A DNA stretch of 41,465 nucleotides from an uncultured Opitutaceae bacterium (GTDB lineage Bacteria; Verrucomicrobiota; Verrucomicrobiia; Opitutales; Opitutaceae). Both the position numbers and the translations under genes were made by a program. The notes under the pieces were generated by a model. The model did not search any database, was not told the DNA's origin, and saw only the letters and a list, made by a program, of their open reading frames with translations. The DNA lies in NCBI GenBank assembly GCA_903916755.1, contig CAIWXW010000186.1:1-41465 (forward strand), in the 5' to 3' direction. Within the stretch, counting starts at the first letter, position 1. Each line of letters starts with the position of its first letter. Shown in pieces: positions 1-10,139 of this stretch.

Positions 1-1737
1 CTCGTCCGGCTGCAGGTGGCGGAGGCGGTGCTTCAATTTCCCCGCATCCGCCTCCCCGCTCCACACGCCGATGATGAGCTTCAGGCCCGGGCACTTCTCG
101 CGGAGGTGGCGGCTGACCTGGCGCGCCGCCACCAGGGTCGATGGCGGCAGGGCCGAGACGAACGCGATCTTGAGGTCCTCCGGCTTGAACTGCGCGATGA
201 ATTCGGCCGGCCCGGAGATCGCGGGGCTGATTTCGGCCAGGATCCCGCGTTCGTGGAGGAGATGCTGCACCATGAGCGCCGCCAGCTCGTCGGCTTCGTC
301 GCGGGCCGGAATCCCGAGAACCACCCGGCCCAGGTCGACCCGGGCGGGCGGCTCGGCGGGAATGCGGCCGGTCTGGTCGGCACGCCGCTGCAACTCCAGA
401 ATCAGCTCGCGGCTCGACTGAAAGATGAACTTCTGCCGGACCTCCGCCAGCGTGCCGGTGTGCCGGTCTTCCTCCGACATGATGAGCGCCGGGATGAAGA
501 CGTCGTTGTAGAACTCGGCCAGCGAGCTCTCCTCCACCGCCTTGGTGGCCAGGTGCAGCATCTCGTCGGCGTCCATGGCCAGCATCCGCTGGTAAAGCTG
601 CGCCGGCGGCGTGAGCACCGGCTCGTTGCTCAGGAGCGTCCCGAAGATCTTCAGCCCGGGCAGGTGCTTGCCGAGCACCATGAGGCAGACCGTCAGCGGC
701 GTCGACAGGAACAGCCCGGCCGGACCCCAGAGCCAGGTCCAGAAGACCGCCGCGATCATCAGGGCCAGGCTCGATATCCCGGTCCGCACGCCGTAGACCC
801 ACACCTCGACGATATTGGCCGTCACCGCCTCCGCCACGATGAACAAGCCGAACGTGAGGAGGAATTTGGTCCAAGAGGGATCGATCGCCACGGCCAGCGC
901 CAGGGGAGAGGCCGCGGCCAGCCAGGGACCCAGATAGGGGATGAAGCGCAGCAGCGTCGACAGGAAGCCCCAGAGCGGAGCGTTCGGGATGCCGATCAGC
1001 CACAAACCAAGCCCGACCGGGATGCCATAGCTCGCGTTCACCACCAACTGCATCGTCAGGTAGCGCGACACCCGGTTGGCCGCGTCGTCCAGCGCCTGGG
1101 TCGCCACGTTCAGGCTGCCCGTGCTCGTCATCTTGATGAAGCGCGACCGGAGGTCTTCGTGCTGCATGAGCATGGCGACGACAAAGACGATCACGATGGC
1201 GGCGTTGGCCAGGGGTCCCACGAGGCTGCCCAGAAAGGCGCTCGTCAGGTCGAACATCGAACTCTTCGCCGGTTCGACCTGCACCCGGACCGGGGCGTGG
1301 CCGTCGGTCGTCGCCACGGTGGTCGTCTTCGATTCCGATGAGTCCTTCAGGTCCTTCTGGATCCGCTCCACCATCACCGCGGCCTGGGTGAGGGCCAGGG
1401 GGGCGCTCGGCTCGCGCAGGCGGCTCAGCTTGGTTTCGATGTTCTGCTCATACTGGGGCAGTTCCTGGACGACATTCAGCGCCTGCTGGGTGACCATCCA
1501 GGCCACCCCGGCGAAGAGCCCGAGCCCGAAAACCGAGGTGATAACGACTGCGAGCGTGCGTCCGAGACCCCAGCGGGTCAGGCGGGTCACGACCGGCAGG
1601 AGGAGGAAGGCCAGCAGGGCGGCCAGCGCCAGCGGGATGACGATCTCCTTGGCCCAGCGCAGCAGGAACACAACCAGGCAGAAGGTCGCGAACGAGGCGA
1701 ACTTGGAGAGCTGGCCTCCGTTCTCGGTTTCGGTCAT
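1..1737 (-). CDS. AI-2E family transporter with C-terminal Rossmann-like domain (3' end outside window)
   Basis: The first 579 residues are visible and the frame is still open at the window edge, so the C-terminus is missing. Paired hydrophobic segments lie at about 12-50 and 61-83, then a hydrophilic loop (90-165), then a membrane core at about 170-193, 228-250 and 255-355. This is the layout of the AI-2E/PerM permease family, whose substrates are mostly unproven (AI-2, ions or others). The PYLGPWLA stretch near residue 267 fits the family core. Unusually, about 160 soluble residues follow the last helix. Residues 468-560 alternate strands and helices (RVVLGIPARDEADEL, then LKIAFVSALPPS) like a B12-binding or response-regulator-like Rossmann fold, but I see no DxHxxG cobalamin motif. 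The ATG at 1737 opens the frame and a C-rich stretch precedes it. The next gene upstream, on the same strand, ends 75 bases away. Confidence 0.85.
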   Translation of the reverse strand, partial: MTETENGGQLSKFASFATFCLVVFLLRWAKEIVIPLALAALLAFLLLPVVTRLTRWGLGRTLAVVITSVFGLGLFAGVAWMVTQQALNVVQELPQYEQNIETKLSRLREPSAPLALTQAAVMVERIQKDLKDSSESKTTTVATTDGHAPVRVQVEPAKSSMFDLTSAFLGSLVGPLANAAIVIVFVVAMLMQHEDLRSRFIKMTSTGSLNVATQALDDAANRVSRYLTMQLVVNASYGIPVGLGLWLIGIPNAPLWGFLSTLLRFIPYLGPWLAAASPLALAVAIDPSWTKFLLTFGLFIVAEAVTANIVEVWVYGVRTGISSLALMIAAVFWTWLWGPAGLFLSTPLTVCLMVLGKHLPGLKIFGTLLSNEPVLTPPAQLYQRMLAMDADEMLHLATKAVEESSLAEFYNDVFIPALIMSEEDRHTGTLAEVRQKFIFQSSRELILELQRRADQTGRIPAEPPARVDLGRVVLGIPARDEADELAALMVQHLLHERGILAEISPAISGPAEFIAQFKPEDLKIAFVSALPPSTLVAARQVSRHLREKCPGLKLIIGVWSGEADAGKLKHRLRHLQPDE

Positions 1738-1812
1738 GCAGGGGGAGAGGTGCGCCTCATGGACACGGGATGTCCGCGCAAGTCCCCCAACTTCGATTCG
1801 GACGCGGGCCCT

Positions 1813-3342
1813 TCACGGCATCGGCTGGTCGGTCCGGAATGGCGCGGCCGGTAGTCCGGCCGCGTTGTACAAGTTACAGCCCTCAGGGTAGTTAGACCAT
1901 GCATACCGCGCATACGCCGGCTGGGCGACTCCGGCGGCGCGGACCACGATGTTCCGGCCCTCGATCTTCGCCTCCGCCGGCACGTATTTCCCGTCAGCGC
2001 CGGCGATCTCAAAGGTCCGCAGCTCCCCGCCACGGGCCATCAGCCCCCCGCCGAGATGGGAGAAGGTGAGCCGGAGGCTGCTGCCCTCGGTCGACATGGA
2101 CCGGTAGACAGGCCCCGAGAATTCGATCTTGCGGCCGTAAACCTCGGCCAGGGCTATCCTCGTGAGGCGATCGCCCACGTCCTGCTTGTTCTTGGGGTGG
2201 ACGTTGTGCCGGTCGCCGATATCGACCGTGACCACCATCGCCGTGGCAGGAAGCGCCAGCGCGCGGGCCTGCAATTCCCGCACTTCCGGGCTGTTGCTCG
2301 ACGCATCCTGGGCTGAAAGCTGGCAGAAGTAGAAGGGGAGCGGGCTGCCCCACAGGCTCCGCCAATCCTTGATCAGCGTTTCGTTCCAGACCGGGAAGAG
2401 GGCGTGGCTGCCGGTGATCGACTCGCCCTGGTACCAGATGATGCCGCGAATGGCATAGGGGACGAACGGTGCGATCATGCCATTGTACAGAACCGTGGGA
2501 TTGTGCTGGTCGGCGGCCGGATGCGGGTGCGGCATGCGGGGGCCCCGCTGGCCGGTCGCCTTCGCCTTCTGGGCCGCTTCCTGCCACTGCGCGATTTCCG
2601 CGGCGGTGGGCGGCACGTAGGCTTTGACCCTGGCATCAAACGCATCGAGGTCGGGCTTGAGCCGGGGATCGGCCGCGATGGCCTCCCGGCGGACCCAGGC
2701 CTGGGCCGTGCTGGCCCCATAGGTCAGGGTCACGATCCCGATCGGCACATGCAGCACGGCCTGCAGGTCGCGCGCGAAGAAATAGCCGATAGCGGAGAAT
2801 TCCCGGACGTTTTCCGGGGTGCAGACTTTCCAGGTGCCGGCGACCTCGGCATGCGGCTCAGCGCTGCGCGACCAGATGCCGCTGAACATGCGGATCTGGG
2901 GATAGTTGGCCGCCGCCACCTCCTCCGCCTCGTGGTTCACCCCCGCGAAATAGTACTTGGGCGTCTTCGCGACCGTGAAGTCCATGTTCGACTGCCCCGA
3001 GGCCAGCCAGACCTCCCCGATCAGCACGTCGGTCAGGCGCACCTGGCCGTCGGCATCATCCACCGTGAGCTCGAACGGGCCGCCCGCCGCCATCGCCGCA
3101 AGCTGGACCTTCCAGCGGCCGGCGCCGTCGGCGGTGGTCACCCGGGTCTGGCCGTTGCAACGGACGGTGACGAGTTCGCCCGCGTTGGACGCGGTGCCCC
3201 AGATCGGAACGGGCTGCTCGCGCTGCAGGACCATGTGATCGGTGAAGGGACTCGCCAGCCTGACCGCGCCAAAGGCGGGCCGGGCGAATGCGGCGAGGAG
3301 GGCCGCGAGGGCCAGGAGGGTGAGACGGGGGGTAGCGTTCAT
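1813..3342 (-). CDS. Secreted sialate O-acetylesterase-like SGNH hydrolase
   Basis: The 509-residue protein has a signal peptide (about 1-25, ending AFG-A) and a beta-rich N-terminal domain (VRLASPFTDHMVLQREQPVP) typical of the sialate O-acetylesterase family. The catalytic block GQSNM lies at 116-120 with Ser118 as predicted nucleophile. The distal Asp/His block lies around 374-382, followed by HPKNK. Such enzymes remove acetyl esters from sialic acids or, in many environmental bacteria, from plant polysaccharides such as xylan and pectin. With pectin hydrolases elsewhere in the window, a polysaccharide deacetylase role is as likely as one on sialic acid; this is inference. The ATG at 3342 is preceded directly by CCACCCCC instead of a Shine-Dalgarno sequence. 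The gene lies 46 bases downstream of ligA on the same strand. Confidence 0.9.
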   Translation of the reverse strand: MNATPRLTLLALAALLAAFARPAFGAVRLASPFTDHMVLQREQPVPIWGTASNAGELVTVRCNGQTRVTTADGAGRWKVQLAAMAAGGPFELTVDDADGQVRLTDVLIGEVWLASGQSNMDFTVAKTPKYYFAGVNHEAEEVAAANYPQIRMFSGIWSRSAEPHAEVAGTWKVCTPENVREFSAIGYFFARDLQAVLHVPIGIVTLTYGASTAQAWVRREAIAADPRLKPDLDAFDARVKAYVPPTAAEIAQWQEAAQKAKATGQRGPRMPHPHPAADQHNPTVLYNGMIAPFVPYAIRGIIWYQGESITGSHALFPVWNETLIKDWRSLWGSPLPFYFCQLSAQDASSNSPEVRELQARALALPATAMVVTVDIGDRHNVHPKNKQDVGDRLTRIALAEVYGRKIEFSGPVYRSMSTEGSSLRLTFSHLGGGLMARGGELRTFEIAGADGKYVPAEAKIEGRNIVVRAAGVAQPAYARYAWSNYPEGCNLYNAAGLPAAPFRTDQPMP

Positions 3343-3388
3343 GGGGGTGGCCGCTTGACGCGGAGAAGGGGCAAACGTTGCCGGGGAC

Positions 3389-5452
<2,064 letters not shown>

Positions 5453-5475
5453 TTACGACGACCGGCCGGAAAGCT

Positions 5476-6144
5476 TCAACCCTGGCGTGGCGCCGAAATC
5501 GCGGGGGCGCGATCGGAGTTCTGCCGGATGATCCGGCCCAGCTCCAGCAGGGCCAGCGGCACAAAGATCCAGAGCACCTGCACCGGGAATATTTTCCGGG
5601 CCGCCGCCTGGTGGCAGGCCGCCAGAAACGCCGCCAGATAGGCCAGCCGATGGAGGTTCTTCCACTTCCGCCCGCCCAGCCAGCGCACCATGAACTTGAA
5701 ACTGGTGACCGCGAGGACGAGCAGGATCAGAAAGGTGATCGAGCCGATCAGGAGGAAGGGCTTGCGGATGTCGGTCCAGAAGGTCGGCCAGCCGCCCTCA
5801 TGGAGAAATTGGAAGCCGACGTGGATCAACGCGTAGAAAAACGCCGACACCCCGATCAGCCGCCGATGCCGGTTGAGCGCCAGGGCGGGCCGCCATTTGG
5901 GCAGCAGGACGCGGAGCGGCGTCAGGGCCAGAACCGCCGCGAGCAGCACACAGGCCACGAAGCCGAAATGGTGCAGCAGGTACTTGAGCGGGTCGGCCAG
6001 CACGGTGGGGTCCTGCCGAAAGAGGGGCCAGGCCGGATACAGGCCCGGAATCAGGATCACGATCCATACAAATACCTTGGAGCGGAACAGCCGGTCCAGG
6101 CCGGACGGCGCGCTCGCGGCGGAGGCTGCGGGGCTCGGACTCAA
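5476..6144 (-). CDS. msrQ: MsrQ, haem-binding membrane subunit of methionine sulfoxide reductase
   Basis: The 222-residue protein has about six hydrophobic segments and conserved histidines (HHFGF, NRHRRLIG, ALIHVGF, NLHRLAYL, AACHQ). This is the MsrQ/YedZ ferric reductase-like layout. MsrQ passes electrons from the respiratory chain to periplasmic MsrP, which repairs oxidised methionines in envelope proteins. The likely start is a TTG at 6144: its TTGA overlaps the msrP stop (6141-6143), and no suitable ATG lies before the first membrane segment. The overlap implies translational coupling to msrP. Confidence 0.9.
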   Translation of the reverse strand: MSPSPAASAASAPSGLDRLFRSKVFVWIVILIPGLYPAWPLFRQDPTVLADPLKYLLHHFGFVACVLLAAVLALTPLRVLLPKWRPALALNRHRRLIGVSAFFYALIHVGFQFLHEGGWPTFWTDIRKPFLLIGSITFLILLVLAVTSFKFMVRWLGGRKWKNLHRLAYLAAFLAACHQAAARKIFPVQVLWIFVPLALLELGRIIRQNSDRAPAISAPRQG

Positions 6145-7112
6145 AAGTTCTTGGCCAGATCCATCCCCTGGTAAAGCGACGCGACCTGCTGCTCGTAGCC
6201 GTTGAACATCAGCGTCGACTGGCGGCCGCTGAAGAGGCCGCCGCCGATCACGCGCTCGCTCGCCTGCGACCAGCGCGGATGATCCACCTTGGGGTTCACG
6301 TTCGCGTAGAAACCGTATTCATCGCGGGCCAGCTTCTGCCAGGTGTTCACCGGCGCCCGGTCCGTGAATTCGATCCGGCCGATGCACTTGATCCCCTTGA
6401 AGCCGTACTTCCAGGGGGTCACGAGCCGCAGCGGCGCCCCGTTCTGGTTCGGGATCGCCTTGCCGTAGATCCCAGTCGCGATGAACGCCAGTTCATGGGT
6501 CGCCTCGTCGACGCGCAGACCCTCGACATACCGGCCGTCGAGGCCGTCGTCCGCCTGCTGGCCGGCCACCAGCTTGTCGTCCATCCAGGAGGTCATCTTC
6601 AGGTACTTCGCGCCCGGCTGGGGGTCGGCGAAGGCGACCAGCTTGCTGAGGGGAAACCCGTCCCACGGGACGACCATCGACCAGGCCTCGACACACCGGT
6701 GCCGGTACACACGCTGCTCGATCCCGCCGAATTTCTTGATCAGGTCCTCGACATCCCACTTGCCGGGATTGCGCACCATCCCCCCGATCTCGACCGTCCA
6801 GGGCTCCGGCTGCCAGCCCTTGTTGGCGTTCACCGCCGGGTCGGCCTTGTCCAAGCCGAACTCGTAGAAATTATTGTAATGGGTGATGAGCTCGTAGGGC
6901 GTCACCTTGAGGCCGGTGCCCGGGTAGGCGCCGTTGACCGCGGCGGGGAAGCCCCCGTCGGCGGCCCGGGCGGCGGAACGGAGGAAGAGCGCCCCGGCGG
7001 CGCCGAGCCCGAGCGTCTTGAGGAAATCACGGCGGTCACGGCGGCGGTAGAGGCTCTCCGGCGTGACGGCCGATTCGCGGAGTTCCCAGCCTTTAGGTGT
7101 CCGGATGCGCAT
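6141..7112 (-). CDS. msrP: MsrP, periplasmic molybdopterin methionine sulfoxide reductase
   Basis: The 323-residue protein belongs to the YedY/MsrP family. A twin-arginine signal (DRRDFLK, residues 26-32) is followed by a hydrophobic stretch and ends at ARAADG, as expected for a cofactor-loaded Tat substrate. Cys140, in the block HRCVEAWSM, is the expected molybdenum ligand. It reduces methionine sulfoxide in periplasmic proteins and takes electrons from MsrQ, encoded immediately downstream with a four-base overlap. The ATG at 7112 gives the right N-terminus for Tat export; no clear Shine-Dalgarno sequence precedes it. Confidence 0.95.
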   Translation of the reverse strand: MRIRTPKGWELRESAVTPESLYRRRDRRDFLKTLGLGAAGALFLRSAARAADGGFPAAVNGAYPGTGLKVTPYELITHYNNFYEFGLDKADPAVNANKGWQPEPWTVEIGGMVRNPGKWDVEDLIKKFGGIEQRVYRHRCVEAWSMVVPWDGFPLSKLVAFADPQPGAKYLKMTSWMDDKLVAGQQADDGLDGRYVEGLRVDEATHELAFIATGIYGKAIPNQNGAPLRLVTPWKYGFKGIKCIGRIEFTDRAPVNTWQKLARDEYGFYANVNPKVDHPRWSQASERVIGGGLFSGRQSTLMFNGYEQQVASLYQGMDLAKNF

Positions 7113-7188
7113 GGAACGAAGGTTTAACCCTGTTACGCGTCGGAGACAATCTTAGATGCGGGCGGTGGTCTTATTCTTGCGGACAGAC

Positions 7189-7294
7189 CGGCCGATCGTG
7201 CTATCGGCCACGAGGTCCGCACCAGCAGGATAGTCGGGTGTCGGCTTTCGGGCGGGTGCCATCTGCCATACCCGTGGCCTCCCGCGCCCGAAAG
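7189..7294. repeat. Two inverted repeats in the msrP/DUF2059 intergenic gap (REP-like candidate)
   Basis: The 198-base gap holds two palindromes. The first pairs 7190-7196 (GGCCGAT) with 7203-7209 around a six-base loop. The second pairs 7245-7254 (CTTTCGGGCG) with 7285-7294 around 30 bases. Neither is followed by a T-run on either strand, so a classical intrinsic terminator is unlikely. Paired palindromes of this size between genes resemble REP/BIME units, and a RAYT-family gene lies at 35187-36170. No second copy was found by eye in the window, so the repeat identity is inference. Confidence 0.4.
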
Positions 7295-7310
7295 GTGACA
7301 GAAAAGTCGC

Positions 7311-8108
7311 TCAGGGCTGCGCCGCGGGAGCCGGGGCGCCTCCGTTGGCCGCCGCCGCGGCCGCCGCCTTCTGCTGCTGGGCGAATTCGCGGCCCATCGC
7401 CTGGACCTGCGGCATCAGGGCCATCATCCGGGGAATCATGATCTGCTGCAGGCGCTGCTGGATCTCGGGCTGCTTGTCGCTGTAGGCCTGCCCAGCCGGG
7501 GAATCGTAGAAGTCGCCCAGGCCATTCAACTGCTCCTTGGTGAAGAGATCGCTGTAGATAGTGGCCGTATCCGCCTCCATTTGTTTCGGATCCATCGCGG
7601 ACATCATCACGTCCATGACCTTCTTTTGAAAGTCGGCCATCGCCTGCGGATCCCCACCCTTTCCGGCCCCGGCGCGGGCCGCCATCTGCTGCGTCATGGC
7701 CGCCATGGCCTTTCTCTGCTGTTCGATGGTGCGCTCGATCATCCGCTCGAAGTTCATCTTGTGCAGGACGGCCTCGGCGTCCGCCAGCGTCGCCTTCACA
7801 TCCAAGGCGCCGGCGGCGCTCGCCGCCAGCGCGAGGTCGAGCTCCGAACCGTCGGCCCCCTTGAGGACCAGCGTCTTTTCGGCCTCCTTGTAGTCGGCGA
7901 CAGCCCAGTCGCCGAATGAGTCGCCGACTTTCTCCCAGGCGCTGGTGGCGCCGCCGGGTGAAACCAGGAGGAAGCGCTTGCCGCTGCCGAGATCCATCAC
8001 GCCCCGCAGTTCCGGCTTGCCGGACGCGGCCACGGCGGGGGCGGGATCGGCGGCCAGGGCGGTCGCGGCGGTGAACATCAGGGCGAGGCAGGCGGAGGGG
8101 AGCTTCAT
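7311..8108 (-). CDS. Secreted DUF2059-domain protein
   Basis: The 265-residue protein has a signal peptide (about 1-20, ending ALAA). Residues 33-95 form a compact domain also present in the protein encoded just upstream (LRGVMDLGSGKRFLLVSPGG compared with WRGMTDLGHGPSFLLVASPG). Residues about 165-225 match the pattern of DUF2059 (DLFTKEQLNGLGDFYDSPAG and nearby), an all-helical domain of unknown function common in exported proteins. The C-terminus is Ala/Pro/Gln-rich. The ATG at 8108 overlaps the upstream stop (ATGA), so the two are almost certainly co-translated. Function is unknown; an envelope role is inferred from export alone. Confidence 0.85.
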   Translation of the reverse strand: MKLPSACLALMFTAATALAADPAPAVAASGKPELRGVMDLGSGKRFLLVSPGGATSAWEKVGDSFGDWAVADYKEAEKTLVLKGADGSELDLALAASAAGALDVKATLADAEAVLHKMNFERMIERTIEQQRKAMAAMTQQMAARAGAGKGGDPQAMADFQKKVMDVMMSAMDPKQMEADTATIYSDLFTKEQLNGLGDFYDSPAGQAYSDKQPEIQQRLQQIMIPRMMALMPQVQAMGREFAQQQKAAAAAAANGGAPAPAAQP

Positions 8109-8776
8109 GGAGATGCTGGGGCGCTGGGATTGTCTTTCGCGGAAGAAGGATTCGAAGGCGGATCACTGACCGAACCCGAACTGGTGACGCGCATATGGGT
8201 CGGATTCGGATTTGGGTGATCAATATTGTAAAGAGTCTGGGCAAGCCGGTCCTGCATGGTCGCGTCATTGGCGCGGGCCACCTCGGCTTGTTTCTGCAGC
8301 GCGGCGGCCTCCTCGGACAGCGAGCCGGATTCCCCCTGCGCCGGGTCGATGCCCGCATGCTCCGCCTTGAAAGCCGCCAACTTCTTTTCGGCGTCCTCCG
8401 CCCGCACGCGCAGGACTTCCGAGCGCTGTTTTAGGAAATTAATGACGTACTGATTTTGCTGCGCACGACTTTCCGCTGGAGTCACCCCGGGTGCAGCGGG
8501 TGATGGCAGGAGCAAGAGATCAAAACGACGCCCGTTGGCGTCCTCGATGACGAGGGCTCGGTCATTGATCCGGTAATCCGCCACTTTCCAGTCGCCGACC
8601 GAATCGCCCACCTTCGCCCATTGGCCCGAGGCCCCGGGCGAAGCGACCAGCAGAAAGGACGGCCCATGACCCAGATCGGTCATCCCCCGCCATTCCGGCC
8701 GGCCCACGGGAGCGTCCGCCCGCGCCACCAGCGCGGCCATAGCAAAGAGTCCAAGACCTAAGAGGGGTGGTTTCAT
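8105..8776 (-). CDS. Secreted protein with coiled coil, paralogous at its N-terminus to the next gene product
   Basis: The start at 8776 (223 residues) gives a clean signal peptide (MKPPLLGLGLFAMAALVARADA); the frame extends to 8815 but without a signal-like start. Residues 28-90 repeat the domain seen at 33-95 of the downstream product, including AKVGDSVGDWKVADY compared with EKVGDSFGDWAVADY. Residues 103-180 are charged, heptad-like and probably coiled coil. The tail is Ser/Pro/Asn-rich. The stop overlaps the downstream ATG by four bases. The shared domain looks like a small beta-structured module; I do not recognise a named family. Confidence 0.75.
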   Translation of the reverse strand: MKPPLLGLGLFAMAALVARADAPVGRPEWRGMTDLGHGPSFLLVASPGASGQWAKVGDSVGDWKVADYRINDRALVIEDANGRRFDLLLLPSPAAPGVTPAESRAQQNQYVINFLKQRSEVLRVRAEDAEKKLAAFKAEHAGIDPAQGESGSLSEEAAALQKQAEVARANDATMQDRLAQTLYNIDHPNPNPTHMRVTSSGSVSDPPSNPSSAKDNPSAPASP

Positions 8777-8910
8777 GGCCAGGGGTGATGACCTTCCCCA
8801 CCCTGAGGCATCCATCCCCCCGCCTAAAGCCTATTATTGGGGGGCCAAGCCGGTTGGGAAAGGGGCTTGCATCGGGTCGCGGCGTCAGGCTTGCTGACCC
8901 CTCACACAAT

Positions 8911-8987
8911 CGGGCCGTAGCGTAGTCTGGTAGCGCGCTTGCATGGGGTGCAAGAGGTCGAGAGTTCGAATCTCTCCGGCCCGACCA
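8911..8987 (+). tRNA. tRNA-Pro (anticodon GGG)
   Basis: The 77-base cloverleaf includes an encoded CCA. The acceptor stem pairs 8911-8917 (CGGGCCG) with 8977-8983 (CGGCCCG), followed by discriminator A and CCA (8985-8987). The D-arm contains TAGTCTGGTAGC. The anticodon stem CTTGC/GCAAG encloses loop ATGGGGT, anticodon GGG. The T-arm has GTTCGAATC. The anticodon loop matches the bacterial tRNA-Pro(GGG) pattern. The Gfo/Idh/MocA gene starts only 18 bases after the CCA end, so the two may share a transcript. Confidence 0.97.
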
Positions 8988-9005
8988 TTTTCCAGATCGT
9001 CTCGC

Positions 9006-10139
9006 ATGAGCGAAAAAATCCGACTTGGCCTCATCGGCCTCGGTAACATGGGGCGGGTGCATGCGGTGAACCTCCTCGCCGGCAAGGTGCCGCGAATCGA
9101 GCTGACGGCCGTCGCCGAAACCAACCCGGAGAAACTGGCGGAGTTCCCCGGCCTCAAGGCCTACCCTTCATTCGAAGCCATGGCCCAGGCCGGCGGCCTC
9201 GATGCGGTCCTGATCGCAACCCCCCACTATCTGCACACCGCGCAGGGCATCCAGGCCCTCCAGGCCGGATTCCACGTCCTGGTGGAGAAGCCCATCTCGG
9301 TCCAGAAGGCCGACGCCGAGCGCCTCTGCGCGGCGCATACCCGGCGCGACCGCGTCTTTGCGGCGATGTTCAACCAGCGGACGGATCCGCTCTACGTGCG
9401 CCTGCGGGAGCTGGTGCGCGGCGGGGAGCTGGGGGCGATTAGGCGCGTCAACTGGACGGTCACCAACTGGTTCCGGACCGCGCAGTACTACGCCGCGGGC
9501 GGCTGGCGCGCCACCTGGGCGGGCGAAGGCGGCGGGGTCCTGCTCAACCAGTGCCCGCACAACCTCGATCTTCTCCAGTGGATTTTCGGGCAGCCCCGGC
9601 GGGTTCGGGCCTTTTCGCAGTTTGGCCGCTACCACGCGATCGAGGTGGAGGACGACGTCACGGCCTACCTGGAGTTCGAGGGCGGCGCGACGGGCGCCTT
9701 CGTCGCCTCGACCGGCGAGGCGCCGGGCACCAACCGGCTGGAGGTCGCCGCCGAGAACGGCCGTGTCGTCGTCGAGCACGACCGGCTGACCTGGACCCGC
9801 AACGCGGTGCCGATGTCCGAGTTCTCCCGCACGTCGCCGCTGCCCTTCGCCACCCCGGCCACGAGTGAAGAGGTCTTCACGGCCCCCGATCACGGCGAGC
9901 AGCACGTCGGCATCCTGAAGAACTTTGCTGACGCCGTGCTCGACGGCGCTCCCCTCATCGCGCCCGCCGCGGAGGGGCTGTGGTCGGTCGAGCTGGCCAA
10001 TGCCATGCTCCTTTCCACTTGGACCGACCGGACGGTGGACCTTCCCTTTCCCGCCGAGCTTTATGCCGAGTGGTTGGAAAGAAAGATTGCCGCGGCCGCC
10101 GACCGCCGGGACGAGATCACGACGGTCGCTCCGCCCTAA
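9006..10139 (+). CDS. Gfo/Idh/MocA family NAD(P)-dependent oxidoreductase
   Basis: The 377-residue protein has an N-terminal Rossmann domain (GLIGLGNMG, residues 8-16), the family EKP motif (94-96) and a C-terminal alpha/beta domain (about 130-350) with the CPHNLDLLQW block that carries a conserved histidine. The family oxidises or reduces sugars, inositols and related polyols; the exact substrate cannot be read from sequence. The ATG at 9006 is chosen because an upstream in-frame start at 8943 lies inside the tRNA. The gene converges on parC, and the two stop codons overlap (TAA at 10137-10139 on this strand, TAG on the other). Confidence 0.92.
   Translation: MSEKIRLGLIGLGNMGRVHAVNLLAGKVPRIELTAVAETNPEKLAEFPGLKAYPSFEAMAQAGGLDAVLIATPHYLHTAQGIQALQAGFHVLVEKPISVQKADAERLCAAHTRRDRVFAAMFNQRTDPLYVRLRELVRGGELGAIRRVNWTVTNWFRTAQYYAAGGWRATWAGEGGGVLLNQCPHNLDLLQWIFGQPRRVRAFSQFGRYHAIEVEDDVTAYLEFEGGATGAFVASTGEAPGTNRLEVAAENGRVVVEHDRLTWTRNAVPMSEFSRTSPLPFATPATSEEVFTAPDHGEQHVGILKNFADAVLDGAPLIAPAAEGLWSVELANAMLLSTWTDRTVDLPFPAELYAEWLERKIAAAADRRDEITTVAPP

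Noticed and set aside
16-1341. A 441-codon plus-strand frame opposite the AI-2E permease
   Set aside because: It is Arg/His/Gln-rich with no domain, whereas the other strand gives a clear membrane protein.
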